Assembly (NCBI GenBank): GCA_900544025.1
Contig: UQTM01000036.1
Coordinates: 1-32,289 of the forward strand
Length of the DNA stretch: 32,289 bases
Origin: an uncultured Odoribacter sp.
Lineage (GTDB): Bacteria; Bacteroidota; Bacteroidia; Bacteroidales; Marinifilaceae
Direction: 5' to 3'
Shown one piece after another: positions 25,167-32,289 of this stretch. Position 1 is the first letter of the stretch. Every line of letters begins with the position of its first letter. A model generated the notes under the pieces. That model did no database searches, was not told the origin of the DNA, and saw only the letters and a list, made by a program, of their open reading frames with translations. Made by a program: the position numbers and the translations under genes.

Positions 25167-27119
25167 ATGATAAAGATTAAATTTCCAGACGGGAATGTCA
25201 AAGAATTTGAGGCGGGTGTAACGGGATTGGATATAGCCAGATCGATCAGTCCGAAATTGGCGAAAGAAGTATTGTCGATCTCTGTAAACGGTGAGATTCG
25301 TGATTTGACCAGAAGTATCGATGAAGATGCGGAAATTAAGCTGTTTACCTGGGAGGACGAAGAAGGCCGCCATGCATTTTGGCACTCTTCTGCGCATTTG
25401 ATGGCCGAGGCATTGCAGCAATTATATCCTAATACAAAATTCGGAATCGGACCTGCCATCGAGAATGGTTTTTATTATGATGTAGAGCCGGGTGACGGTG
25501 TTGTGCTGACGGATAAAGACCTGGAGGCTGTTGAAAAGAAAATGCTCGAATTAGCGCGCCAGAAAGAAGAATTCTGTCGCATTGATGTCAGTAAAGCGGA
25601 AGCGTTGGAGCATTTTAACTCTATTCATGAAACTTATAAAGTTGAATTGATCAACGATCTGGAGGATGGTAAGATCACTTATTATCGCCAGGGATCGTTT
25701 ACGGATCTATGCCGTGGCCCGCATCTACCGGATACGTCTTATATCAAGGCGATCAAATTAACCAGTTTGGCGGGGGCTTATTGGCGTGGAAACGAACATA
25801 ATAAGATGCTTACGCGTATCTATGGTATTACGTTTCCCAAACAGAAAATGCTGGACGAATGGCTGGTGTTGATGGAGGAGGCTAAGCTACGTGACCACCG
25901 AAAGATCGGTAAGGAGATGGAATTATTTACTTTCTCTCAGGCAGTGGGGCAGGGATTACCGATGTGGTTGCCGAAAGGTGCCATGTTGAGGGATCGTCTG
26001 GAAGCTTTTTTGAGAAAAGTGCAAAAAAAATACGGTTATCAGCAGGTGATTACCCCGCATATCGGAAATGTGAACCTGTATAAGACTTCCGGTCACTTTC
26101 AGAAGTATGGGAAGGATAGTTTTCAGGTGATTACGACTCCTCAGGAAGGTGAAGAATTTATGCTGAAACCGATGAACTGTCCGCATCACTGCGAGATATA
26201 CAAATTCAAACCGCGTTCTTATAAAGATTTGCCTTTGCGTTTTGCCGAATTTGGAACGGTTTATCGTTATGAACAGAGCGGAGAGCTGCACGGATTGACA
26301 CGGGTGCGTGGGTTTACGCAGGATGATGCGCATTTATTCTGTACGCCCGACCAGTTGAAAGAAGAGTTTAAAAAAGTAATAGATATTATTTTTATTATTT
26401 TTAAAGCGTTGGATTTCAAAGATTTTACCGCTCAGGTGTCTTTGCGTGATCCCAATAACCGGGAGAAATATATCGGAACCGACGAGAATTGGGAAAAGGC
26501 GGAAAGCGCAATTATCGAAGCCGCTCAGGAAAAAGGTTTAAAAACGACGGTAGAGTTGGGCGAAGCTGCTTTCTATGGCCCGAAACTCGACTTTATGGTT
26601 AAAGACGCAATCGGGAGAAAATGGCAGTTGGGTACGATTCAGGTGGATTATAATTTGCCGGAACGCTTTGAACTGGAATATACCGGGGCAGACAACCTGA
26701 AACATCGTCCGGTGATGATACACCGTGCTCCGTTTGGTAGTATGGAACGTTTTGTTGCCGTATTGATCGAGCATACCGGAGGAAAATTTCCATTGTGGCT
26801 AACGCCCGACCAGGCAGTTATCCTCCCGATCAGCGAAAAATTCAATGATTATGCTCAAAAACTTTCGGATTTGTTAAATAATTCCGATATTCGCACCGTT
26901 TTAGACGATCGTAATGAAAAGATCGGACGAAAGATACGTGATAATGAGTTGAAAAAGATTCCTTATCTGTTGATTGTCGGAGAGAATGAGGCAAGAGAGA
27001 ATACGGTGTCTGTACGTCGTCAGGGGCAAGGAGATATGGGAACGATGAAGATTGAAGAATTTATAGAATTAATAAATAAAGAAGTAGAAAGCCAGTTAAA
27101 TGCGATCTACAATTATTAA
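25167..27119 (+). CDS. thrS: Threonyl-tRNA synthetase
   Basis: A 650-residue class II synthetase that charges tRNA-Thr and edits mischarged Ser-tRNA. Order: TGS domain (1-63), editing domain with HSSAH (73-77) and CRGPH (182-186), catalytic core with motif 2 (EFGTVYRYEQSGELHGLTRV) and motif 3 (HRAPFGSMERF), then the anticodon domain. Zinc ligands Cys338 in NCPHH and His389 in DDAHLF are visible. I chose the ATG at 25167 (MIKIKFPDGNVKEF) because the family begins with this TGS strand; an ATG at 25134 would add 11 residues. First gene of thrS-infC-rpmI-rplT. Its stop lies 13 bases before the likely infC start. Confidence 0.96.
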   Translation: MIKIKFPDGNVKEFEAGVTGLDIARSISPKLAKEVLSISVNGEIRDLTRSIDEDAEIKLFTWEDEEGRHAFWHSSAHLMAEALQQLYPNTKFGIGPAIENGFYYDVEPGDGVVLTDKDLEAVEKKMLELARQKEEFCRIDVSKAEALEHFNSIHETYKVELINDLEDGKITYYRQGSFTDLCRGPHLPDTSYIKAIKLTSLAGAYWRGNEHNKMLTRIYGITFPKQKMLDEWLVLMEEAKLRDHRKIGKEMELFTFSQAVGQGLPMWLPKGAMLRDRLEAFLRKVQKKYGYQQVITPHIGNVNLYKTSGHFQKYGKDSFQVITTPQEGEEFMLKPMNCPHHCEIYKFKPRSYKDLPLRFAEFGTVYRYEQSGELHGLTRVRGFTQDDAHLFCTPDQLKEEFKKVIDIIFIIFKALDFKDFTAQVSLRDPNNREKYIGTDENWEKAESAIIEAAQEKGLKTTVELGEAAFYGPKLDFMVKDAIGRKWQLGTIQVDYNLPERFELEYTGADNLKHRPVMIHRAPFGSMERFVAVLIEHTGGKFPLWLTPDQAVILPISEKFNDYAQKLSDLLNNSDIRTVLDDRNEKIGRKIRDNELKKIPYLLIVGENEARENTVSVRRQGQGDMGTMKIEEFIELINKEVESQLNAIYNY

Positions 27120-27135
27120 AGGAGGATTTAATATA
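27120..27135 (+). promoter_or_regulatory. Shine-Dalgarno and probable ATA start of infC
   Basis: AGGAGG (27120-27125) is followed by seven bases and then ATA (27133-27135), in frame with infC. The next ATG (27145) is 19 bases from the AGGAGG, too far for normal use. It lies directly after the thrS stop. Confidence 0.65.
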
Positions 27136-27684
27136 GCAACGAGAATGGAATTCAGAGGCTCACGAAATCAGGTTAAGAGAGAACCACAGCACAAAATTAA
27201 TGAGCTAATCAGGGCGACTCAGGTAAGGGTTGTCGGAGAGAATATCGAACCGGGTGTTTACCCTTTGCGCGAAGCTTTAGCTATGGCAGAAGCGGCAGGA
27301 ATGGATTTAGTGGAGATTTCTCCCAATGCAGAGCCGCCAGTGTGCCGTATTATCGATTACAGCAAATTCTTATATCAATTAAAGAAGAAGCAAAAGGAAA
27401 TCAAGGCCAAAAGTGTGAAGGTTGTCGTGAAAGAAATCCGGTTCGGACCTCAGACCGATGACCATGATTTTAATTTTAAACTGAAACATGCCAAGGAATT
27501 TCTCGAAGAGGGAGCGAAGGTGAGGGCCTACGTGTTCTTTAAGGGGCGTTCGATCCTGTTCAAGGATCAGGGAGCTGAGATCTTATCCCGTTTTATTGCA
27601 GAATTGGAAGATTACGGAAAGGTTGAAGCGGCACCGAAGCTCGAAGGGAAAAAGATGATTGTTGTATTGGCCCCTAAAAAGTAA
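27133..27684 (+). CDS. infC: Translation initiation factor IF-3
   Basis: A 183-residue factor that binds the 30S subunit, prevents 50S joining and checks start codon choice. The N-domain carries HKINELIRATQVRVVGENIEP and the C-domain KEIRFGPQTDDHDFNFKLKH and FKGRSILFKDQG, both typical. I begin it at the ATA at 27133, giving MATRMEFRGSRN, because the Shine-Dalgarno is spaced for it; alternatives are ATG at 27145 (179 residues) or ATG at 27100, which overlaps thrS. In other bacteria infC uses a rare start codon so that IF-3 can repress its own synthesis, and that would fit. Followed by rpmI after 69 bases. Confidence 0.93.
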   Translation: MATRMEFRGSRNQVKREPQHKINELIRATQVRVVGENIEPGVYPLREALAMAEAAGMDLVEISPNAEPPVCRIIDYSKFLYQLKKKQKEIKAKSVKVVVKEIRFGPQTDDHDFNFKLKHAKEFLEEGAKVRAYVFFKGRSILFKDQGAEILSRFIAELEDYGKVEAAPKLEGKKMIVVLAPKK

Positions 27685-27753
27685 GCAGCAGGATAAGTGG
27701 TGTGAACCACGATAATTACATATTTTTCTGAACCACAATTAAATTAAGAGAAG

Positions 27754-27948
27754 ATGCCAAAGATGAAGACAGTGAGTAGCGCGAAAAAGAGATTTACTTT
27801 GACCGCTACCGGGAAGATTAAGAGAAAACATGCTTTCAAACGTCATATCTTGACTAAGAAAACAACAAAACAGAAAAGAAGTCTTACCCACGACACGATT
27901 CTTTCTCAAAGCGATGTAAAAGCTGTGAGAGCGATGCTCGTAATGTAA
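27754..27948 (+). CDS. rpmI: 50S ribosomal protein L35
   Basis: A 64-residue basic ribosomal protein with the family start MPKMKTVSSAKKRF and the Lys-rich core KIKRKHAFKRH. Order infC-rpmI-rplT is the conserved arrangement. The preceding spacer has two copies of TGAACCAC (27703-27710, 27729-27736), the first forming a GTGG/CCAC hairpin, which could be an L20-type regulatory site. There is a weak AAGAGAAG just before the ATG. Confidence 0.97.
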   Translation: MPKMKTVSSAKKRFTLTATGKIKRKHAFKRHILTKKTTKQKRSLTHDTILSQSDVKAVRAMLVM

Positions 27949-27990
27949 GAAAAGAAATTAGTTTATTAACCAGGATGTTATGCCGTAAGT

Positions 27991-28009
27991 TTCCTTATTG
28001 AACAAGGAA
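27991..28009 (+). promoter_or_regulatory. Small hairpin in rpmI-rplT spacer
   Basis: TTCCTT / AAGGAA around ATTGAAC, extended by a neighbouring G-C pair, in the 86-base spacer ahead of rplT. Possible leader structure, evidence limited to the fold. Confidence 0.35.
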
Positions 28010-28034
28010 CGCTGACATTCAAAAAAAGAAAATT

Positions 28035-28391
28035 ATGCCAAGAGCTAAAAATGCCGTTGCTTCAAGAGCACGTAGAAAAAAGGTTTTGAAACAGACCAAA
28101 GGTAACTTTGGTGCAAGAAAAAATGTTTGGACGGTAGCGAAAAACACTTATGAAAAAGGTTTAACTTATGCTTTCCGCGACAGACGTAAGAAGAAATCAG
28201 AATTCAGAGCATTGTGGATTCAGAGAATTAATGCTGCTGTAAGACTGGAAGGTTTGTCATATTCTAAATTTATGGGACTTGTTCACAAAGCAGACGTGGA
28301 TATGAACCGTAAGGTTTTGGCCGATTTAGCAATGAATCATCCGGAAGCTTTCAAAGCAGTTGTAGCAAAAGTAAAAGAATTTGCGAAGTAA
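28035..28391 (+). CDS. rplT: 50S ribosomal protein L20
   Basis: A 118-residue early-assembly ribosomal protein. It begins MPRAKNAVASRARRKKVLKQ and contains the family segment YAFRDRRKKKSEFRALWIQRINAA, matching E. coli L20 in length. In other bacteria L20 represses the infC-rpmI-rplT transcript by binding leader RNA. It is the last gene of the operon, followed after 19 bases by a strong terminator. Basic residues and codon use match the neighbours. Confidence 0.98.
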   Translation: MPRAKNAVASRARRKKVLKQTKGNFGARKNVWTVAKNTYEKGLTYAFRDRRKKKSEFRALWIQRINAAVRLEGLSYSKFMGLVHKADVDMNRKVLADLAMNHPEAFKAVVAKVKEFAK

Positions 28392-28410
28392 TTATTAAAA
28401 TATCCTGCTT

Positions 28411-28438
28411 AAAAGGCTGTCGAGAGACAGCCTTTTTT
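28411..28438 (+). terminator. Terminator of thrS-infC-rpmI-rplT operon
   Basis: AAAAGGCTGTC / GACAGCCTTTT around GAGA, ending in a T run. Confidence 0.95.
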
Positions 28439-28471
28439 AGTTTTATATATACTACTTGCAGAATATAATAT

Positions 28472-28479
28472 TAACTTTG
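28472..28479 (+). promoter_or_regulatory. -7 box of dapB-lepB
   Basis: TAACTTTG, an exact TAnnTTTG match 31 bases before the dapB start. No clear -33. Confidence 0.55.
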
Positions 28480-28510
28480 GAACGATTTTTAATTTTTAGT
28501 TTTCAGATAT

Positions 28511-29233
28511 ATGCGGATAGCACTATTAGGTTATGGCCGGATGGGGAAAATGATCGAGCAGATCGCTTTGAAGAGAGGGCATGAAATTGTATTGATTGTC
28601 GATGAGAATAACCGGACGGCTTGTTCCGGGGATCAATTGAGGAAAGCAGAGGTCGCTATTGATTTTTCAATACCCGGCGTTGCAGTGGAAAATTACAAAT
28701 GGTGCTTCGATCATGGAGTTCCGGTGGTATCGGGTACAACAGGATGGCTGGACCGGTGGGACGAGGTGATTGATTATTGCCATGCTAAAAAAGGTGGTTT
28801 TTTCTATGCTTCCAATTTTAGTGTCGGGGTGAATATCTTTTTTCAACTGAATAAGTTTTTAGCTAAAATGATGGGAGGTTTCGACGATTATAAGGTTTTT
28901 ATCGAAGAAACACATCACATTCATAAATTGGATGCGCCGAGCGGTACAGCCATTACAATAGCCGAAGGTATATTGGATAATCATCCGGCTTATCATTCCT
29001 GGAAGCTGGATGAAGGAAAGGATATTCCCGGCGACGTTTTGCCGATCAGTGCCAAAAGAATAGGAGAAGTGCCGGGCATACACACGGTGACTTATAAATC
29101 GTCGGTTGATGAGATCGAGATTCATCATTCGGCTTTTTCCAGAGAAGGATTTGCTCAGGGGGCTGTGCTGGCAGCCGAGTATATGAACGGGAAAAAAGGC
29201 ATTTACGGCATGGAAGATTTGCTGAAAATGTAA
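28511..29233 (+). CDS. dapB: 4-hydroxy-tetrahydrodipicolinate reductase
   Basis: A 240-residue cytosolic reductase in lysine and diaminopimelate synthesis, NAD(P)H-dependent. The nucleotide-binding GYGRMGKMI is at 7-15, SGTTG at 74-78, and the substrate and catalytic segment EETHHIHKLDAPSGT at 132-146 with His135/His136 and Lys139. Shorter than the E. coli enzyme (273), as in most Bacteroidetes. The start is supported by an exact -7 box. The lepB start follows 17 bases after the stop, so the two form an operon; the functional link is cell envelope growth, which is inference. Confidence 0.96.
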   Translation: MRIALLGYGRMGKMIEQIALKRGHEIVLIVDENNRTACSGDQLRKAEVAIDFSIPGVAVENYKWCFDHGVPVVSGTTGWLDRWDEVIDYCHAKKGGFFYASNFSVGVNIFFQLNKFLAKMMGGFDDYKVFIEETHHIHKLDAPSGTAITIAEGILDNHPAYHSWKLDEGKDIPGDVLPISAKRIGEVPGIHTVTYKSSVDEIEIHHSAFSREGFAQGAVLAAEYMNGKKGIYGMEDLLKM

Positions 29234-29250
29234 GGTTTAGGAGGGGTAAT

Positions 29251-30639
29251 ATGAGAGATATATTAAGAAATAAATGGTTTAAATTCGGAATAGTTATCGT
29301 GATATACCTGTTGTGGGTATATTGGGTTGGAAGCTGGTGGTTGCTGCTATTGGTTCCGGTGATATTCGATATTTATATTACTAAAAAAGTTCATTGGGCT
29401 TTTTGGAAGAAAAAAGGGGTAAAGAAACAGACAAAGGTGGTGGAATGGACGGATGCGTTGATTTTTGCCGTGGTAGCTGCGACGCTGATTCGTATGTTTT
29501 TTTTCGAAGCCTATACGATCCCTACTTCTTCTATGGAGAAAAGTATGCTGGTAGGCGATTATTTGTTTGTCAGTAAGGTCGCTTATGGGCCGAAGTTGCC
29601 GAACACTCCGTTGGCAATGCCTTTTACGCATCATACGATGCCTTTCACTCAAAAGACGAAAGCGTATTCCGAAGCTATCCAATGGCCTTATAAACGTATT
29701 GCCGGAACAACGACGATTAAACGGAACGATATTGTGGTGTTTAACTTCCCGGCAGGCGATACGGTGGTGGTAGGATTGGATAATCCTGATTATTATAGCC
29801 AGATCCGTTCGAATGCCAGGGGATACCGTCAGTCGGAAGCCAGCCGGGGAATAGAGATTTCACAGGAAGAGGCGGAGAAAAAAATTCGCGGGCTGATGTG
29901 GGAGCGTTTCGATATTGTGTCGCGTCCCGTAGATAAACGGGAGAATTATATCAAACGGGGAGTCGGAATGCCGGGAGATGTGCTGGAGTTGAAAGAAGGG
30001 CAATTATATGTGAACGGAGCTTTAACCGATAATCCGAAAAATTTGCAATATGATTATGTGGTCAGGACGAACGGAACTCCTTTAAATAAAATGAAGTTGC
30101 AGGAACTGGATATTGCCTATGACGATATGGGGATGGCTTCCGCTTCCGAATACTATTTTCCTTTGACTCAGGAAATGGTGGAAAAGCTACAGAAATTTCC
30201 TAATGTAGTGTCCGTAACGCGTTATTTGGCCACCGGGACCGATCCCGATATTTTCCCTTTCTCTCCGGAGGACTATCCCTGGAACGTGGATAATTTCGGG
30301 CCTTTGTATGTGCCGAAAAAAGGCGATAAGGTAGAATTGAATAAGAAGACCTTGCCACTTTATCGGCGTATTATCGAAGCGTATGAAGGGAATAAGCTAG
30401 AGGTGAGAGACTCCGTTATATATATAAACGGACAACAAGCAGACAGCTATACCTTTAATATGGATTATTATTGGATGATGGGAGATAACCGCCATCGTTC
30501 GGCAGATTCCCGGTATTGGGGATTTGTACCTGAAGATCATATTGTGGGGAAAGCTTATTTTATCTGGCTGTCGCTCGATAAGGATAAATCGTTTTTAAGT
30601 AAAATCCGGTGGAATAGGATGTTCAGATTTATTCATTAA
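29251..30639 (+). CDS. lepB: Signal peptidase I
   Basis: A 462-residue membrane serine protease that removes signal peptides from exported proteins. Two N-terminal helices (about 11-40) and a third stretch (68-88) precede the catalytic domain, which faces the periplasm. Box B is IPTSSM with Ser94, box D is YIKRGVGMPGD with Lys235 as general base, and box E is GDNRHRSADSRYWG (411-424). The long insert between boxes B and D and a second one between D and E explain the extra length over E. coli (324), a usual feature of Bacteroidetes. A Shine-Dalgarno AGGAGGGG (29239-29246) sits four bases from the ATG. A terminator follows. Confidence 0.96.
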   Translation: MRDILRNKWFKFGIVIVIYLLWVYWVGSWWLLLLVPVIFDIYITKKVHWAFWKKKGVKKQTKVVEWTDALIFAVVAATLIRMFFFEAYTIPTSSMEKSMLVGDYLFVSKVAYGPKLPNTPLAMPFTHHTMPFTQKTKAYSEAIQWPYKRIAGTTTIKRNDIVVFNFPAGDTVVVGLDNPDYYSQIRSNARGYRQSEASRGIEISQEEAEKKIRGLMWERFDIVSRPVDKRENYIKRGVGMPGDVLELKEGQLYVNGALTDNPKNLQYDYVVRTNGTPLNKMKLQELDIAYDDMGMASASEYYFPLTQEMVEKLQKFPNVVSVTRYLATGTDPDIFPFSPEDYPWNVDNFGPLYVPKKGDKVELNKKTLPLYRRIIEAYEGNKLEVRDSVIYINGQQADSYTFNMDYYWMMGDNRHRSADSRYWGFVPEDHIVGKAYFIWLSLDKDKSFLSKIRWNRMFRFIH

Positions 30640-30670
30640 ATATATAAGTGTTCTTTTTTAGAATGTTAGG

Positions 30671-30697
30671 AAAAAGCGGCTAAAGCCGCTTTTTTTT
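30671..30697 (+). terminator. Terminator after lepB
   Basis: AAAAAGCGGC / GCCGCTTTTT around TAAA with a run of Ts. Confidence 0.95.
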
Positions 30698-30747
30698 ATG
30701 GAATATTATCTCTACCTTACGGTGTGTAAAACTTAAATCTGATAGTT

Positions 30748-32082
30748 ATGGCAACGAAAAACACAAAGACATTTGTATTGGATACGAATGTTATTCTTCA
30801 TGATTATAGGTCTATATTTAATTTTAAAGATAATGATATTGTAATTCCGATCGTGGTGTTGGAAGAATTGGATAAATTTAAAAAAGGGAATGACCTGATT
30901 AATTTTCATGCGAGGGAGTTTGCGAGGGAATTGGATAAAATATCCAGCAATGATTTTTTTGATAAAGGAGCATCATTGGGAAACGGGCGTGGAAGGCTTT
31001 TCATTCAGCCGGGCGTAAAATTTTCCGAAAAAATGAGGCAATCTTTTAGCGATGATACCCCCGATCATCGTATACTGGCAGTGACGGAGTATATGAATGA
31101 GAAATTAAAGGGGAAGAAAGTGATTTTAGTAACCAAAGATATGAATCTTCGCATGAAAGCCCGTTCTTTGGGTTTGATGGCCGAAGATTATAAAACCGAC
31201 CAGGTGGAAGACCTCGATTTTGCGATTAACCGGAGTGTCAGGGAAATCGACAATATCGATACCGCTTTAATTAATGCTATCTATGAAAATGGCGCAGGGA
31301 TTGATGCTGCAAAGGTGTTTCCGAAGCAAGAGATCAGAGGCAATAATTATTATGTGTTAAAGAATGGAAATGCTTCTGTGCTGGCTTGCTACGACCCCAT
31401 ACGTCAGGTTGTGAGAAAAGTCGATAAACCGAATATATTCGGTATCTACCCGAAGAATGCAGAACAGGCTTTCGCTGTGGATGCCCTGCTGAATCCCAAT
31501 ATTCAATTGGTGGCGATCAGCGGTAAAGCGGGAACGGGGAAAACTTTGCTGGCTTTGGCTTCTGCCTTGCAGCAAAGTAAGGCTTATGAATTTATTTATC
31601 TGGCGCGTCCTATCGTGGCATTATCCAATAAGGATTTGGGGTATTTGCCGGGAGATATGAATGAGAAAGTCGATCCGTACATGCAGCCTTTATACGATAA
31701 TCTGGGGTTTATCAAACGCCGTTTCAATATGCACAGTGCAGAGAATCGTTTAATAGAGGAGTTGCAAAGGGATCAGAAGCTATTGATCTCTGCTTTAGCC
31801 TTTATTCGGGGGAGAAGTCTTTCAGATGTTTATTTTATTGTGGACGAAGCTCAGAATCTCACTCCGCACGAGGTGAAAACTATTATTACCCGTGCCGGTG
31901 AAGGAACGAAAATGGTTTTTACCGGAGATATAGACCAAATCGATTCTCCGTATTTGGATAAAAAATCGAACGGATTATCGCATCTATTCGATAAGATGCA
32001 GGGGCAGGATATTTTCGCCCATGTACATCTGGAAAAGGGAGAGCGCAGCAAATTGGCCGATCTGGCAAGTGATTTGTTATAA
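30748..32082 (+). CDS. PIN domain and PhoH-family ATPase
   Basis: A 444-residue protein joining a PIN ribonuclease domain (about 8-145) to a PhoH ATPase (about 235-444), the PhoH2 arrangement; some members are toxin-like RNA helicases/RNases. PIN acidic residues include Asp12 (LDTNVILHD), Glu39/Glu40 and Asp131. Walker A is GKAGTGKT (259-266) and Walker B VYFIVDEAQN (361-370), with TGDIDQID downstream as sensor. The start is the first ATG and precedes the PIN strand directly. It has its own transcript between terminators; a partial -7-like TACCTTAC lies upstream. Confidence 0.93.
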   Translation: MATKNTKTFVLDTNVILHDYRSIFNFKDNDIVIPIVVLEELDKFKKGNDLINFHAREFARELDKISSNDFFDKGASLGNGRGRLFIQPGVKFSEKMRQSFSDDTPDHRILAVTEYMNEKLKGKKVILVTKDMNLRMKARSLGLMAEDYKTDQVEDLDFAINRSVREIDNIDTALINAIYENGAGIDAAKVFPKQEIRGNNYYVLKNGNASVLACYDPIRQVVRKVDKPNIFGIYPKNAEQAFAVDALLNPNIQLVAISGKAGTGKTLLALASALQQSKAYEFIYLARPIVALSNKDLGYLPGDMNEKVDPYMQPLYDNLGFIKRRFNMHSAENRLIEELQRDQKLLISALAFIRGRSLSDVYFIVDEAQNLTPHEVKTIITRAGEGTKMVFTGDIDQIDSPYLDKKSNGLSHLFDKMQGQDIFAHVHLEKGERSKLADLASDLL

Positions 32083-32106
32083 AAAGACGGTTAGAATATA
32101 AAATTT

Positions 32107-32146
32107 GAGCCTTTCAGGATAATCGAATCCTGGAAGGCTCTTTTTG
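32107..32146 (+). terminator. Terminator after phoH-like gene
   Basis: GAGCCTTTCAGGAT / ATCCTGGAAGGCTC around AATCGA, then TTTTTGTG. Confidence 0.92.
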
Positions 32147-32223
32147 TGTGAAAATATACAGGAGCGTAATTGTATGATGGCGGTTAGAAGTATTTTACTT
32201 GTTTTTGTTCCTCTTAAATAATA

Positions 32224-32289
32224 ATTTTCCATGCAAAATATTTTCCATTGGAAAATTATTTATATATTTGTATTATTATTTCCATTGGA
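32224..32289 (+). promoter_or_regulatory. Promoter with paired operator-like repeats, window edge
   Basis: TATATTTG (32263-32270) is an exact TAnnTTTG box. TTTTCCATTGGAAAA (32241-32255) covers the -33 region and TTTCCATTGGA (32279-32289) covers the expected transcript start; ATTTTCCAT also occurs at 32224-32232. The layout suggests a repressor with two operators; the regulated gene lies beyond the window. Confidence 0.55.

Noticed and set aside
27703..27736. TGAACCAC direct repeats as a start of a repeat array
   Set aside because: Only two copies of eight bases in one spacer; not a CRISPR or satellite.

Overview
The window (32,289 bases, AT-leaning, both strands used) looks like chromosome of a gut-type Bacteroidales bacterium. 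The evidence is the gene content (gad acid-resistance genes, paired LruC-domain lipoproteins, a DUF2027/Smr protein, a PG_1098-type methyltransferase, a Dps-like ferritin) and the promoters: many genes have the Bacteroidetes -7 box TAnnTTTG just upstream, and most lack a Shine-Dalgarno sequence. The species cannot be settled from the sequence alone.

Left part (1-9.9 kb) is built around glutamate-dependent acid resistance. A 5'-truncated glutamate decarboxylase gene (gadB) enters from the left edge. On the opposite strand at 6.5-9.9 kb sit gadC (glutamate/GABA antiporter), glsA (glutaminase) and a small voltage-gated-type cation channel. Together they would import or make glutamate, consume a proton by decarboxylation and export GABA. 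Between the two halves are two LruC/DUF4842 lipoproteins, the C-terminal relic of a metallo-beta-lactamase-fold gene, and a Dps-like ferritin.

The middle (10-24 kb) is a set of mostly singly transcribed genes: two major-facilitator transporters, a class I methyltransferase, an NhaD-type Na+/H+ antiporter, two unrecognised small envelope proteins, an XRE regulator, thioredoxin reductase, a DUF2027-Smr protein, an outer-membrane phospholipase A, an EamA transporter, an unrecognised Cys-cluster protein, and folC divergent from rex. NhaD and the gad genes suggest pH/ion homeostasis; Dps-like protein, TrxB and Rex are redox-linked, but no single operon joins them.

The right part (25-32 kb) is housekeeping: thrS-infC-rpmI-rplT in the classical order, then dapB-lepB, then phoH. 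The window ends in a promoter flanked by two copies of a TTTCCATTGGA element, whose gene lies outside.

No rRNA, tRNA, CRISPR array, insertion sequence or prophage was seen. I found no convincing wholly new multi-gene system. The most interesting points are a probable ATA start codon for infC, an altered selectivity filter in the gad-linked channel, palindrome clusters near 16.0 kb and 17.2-17.4 kb, and the double operator at the right edge.
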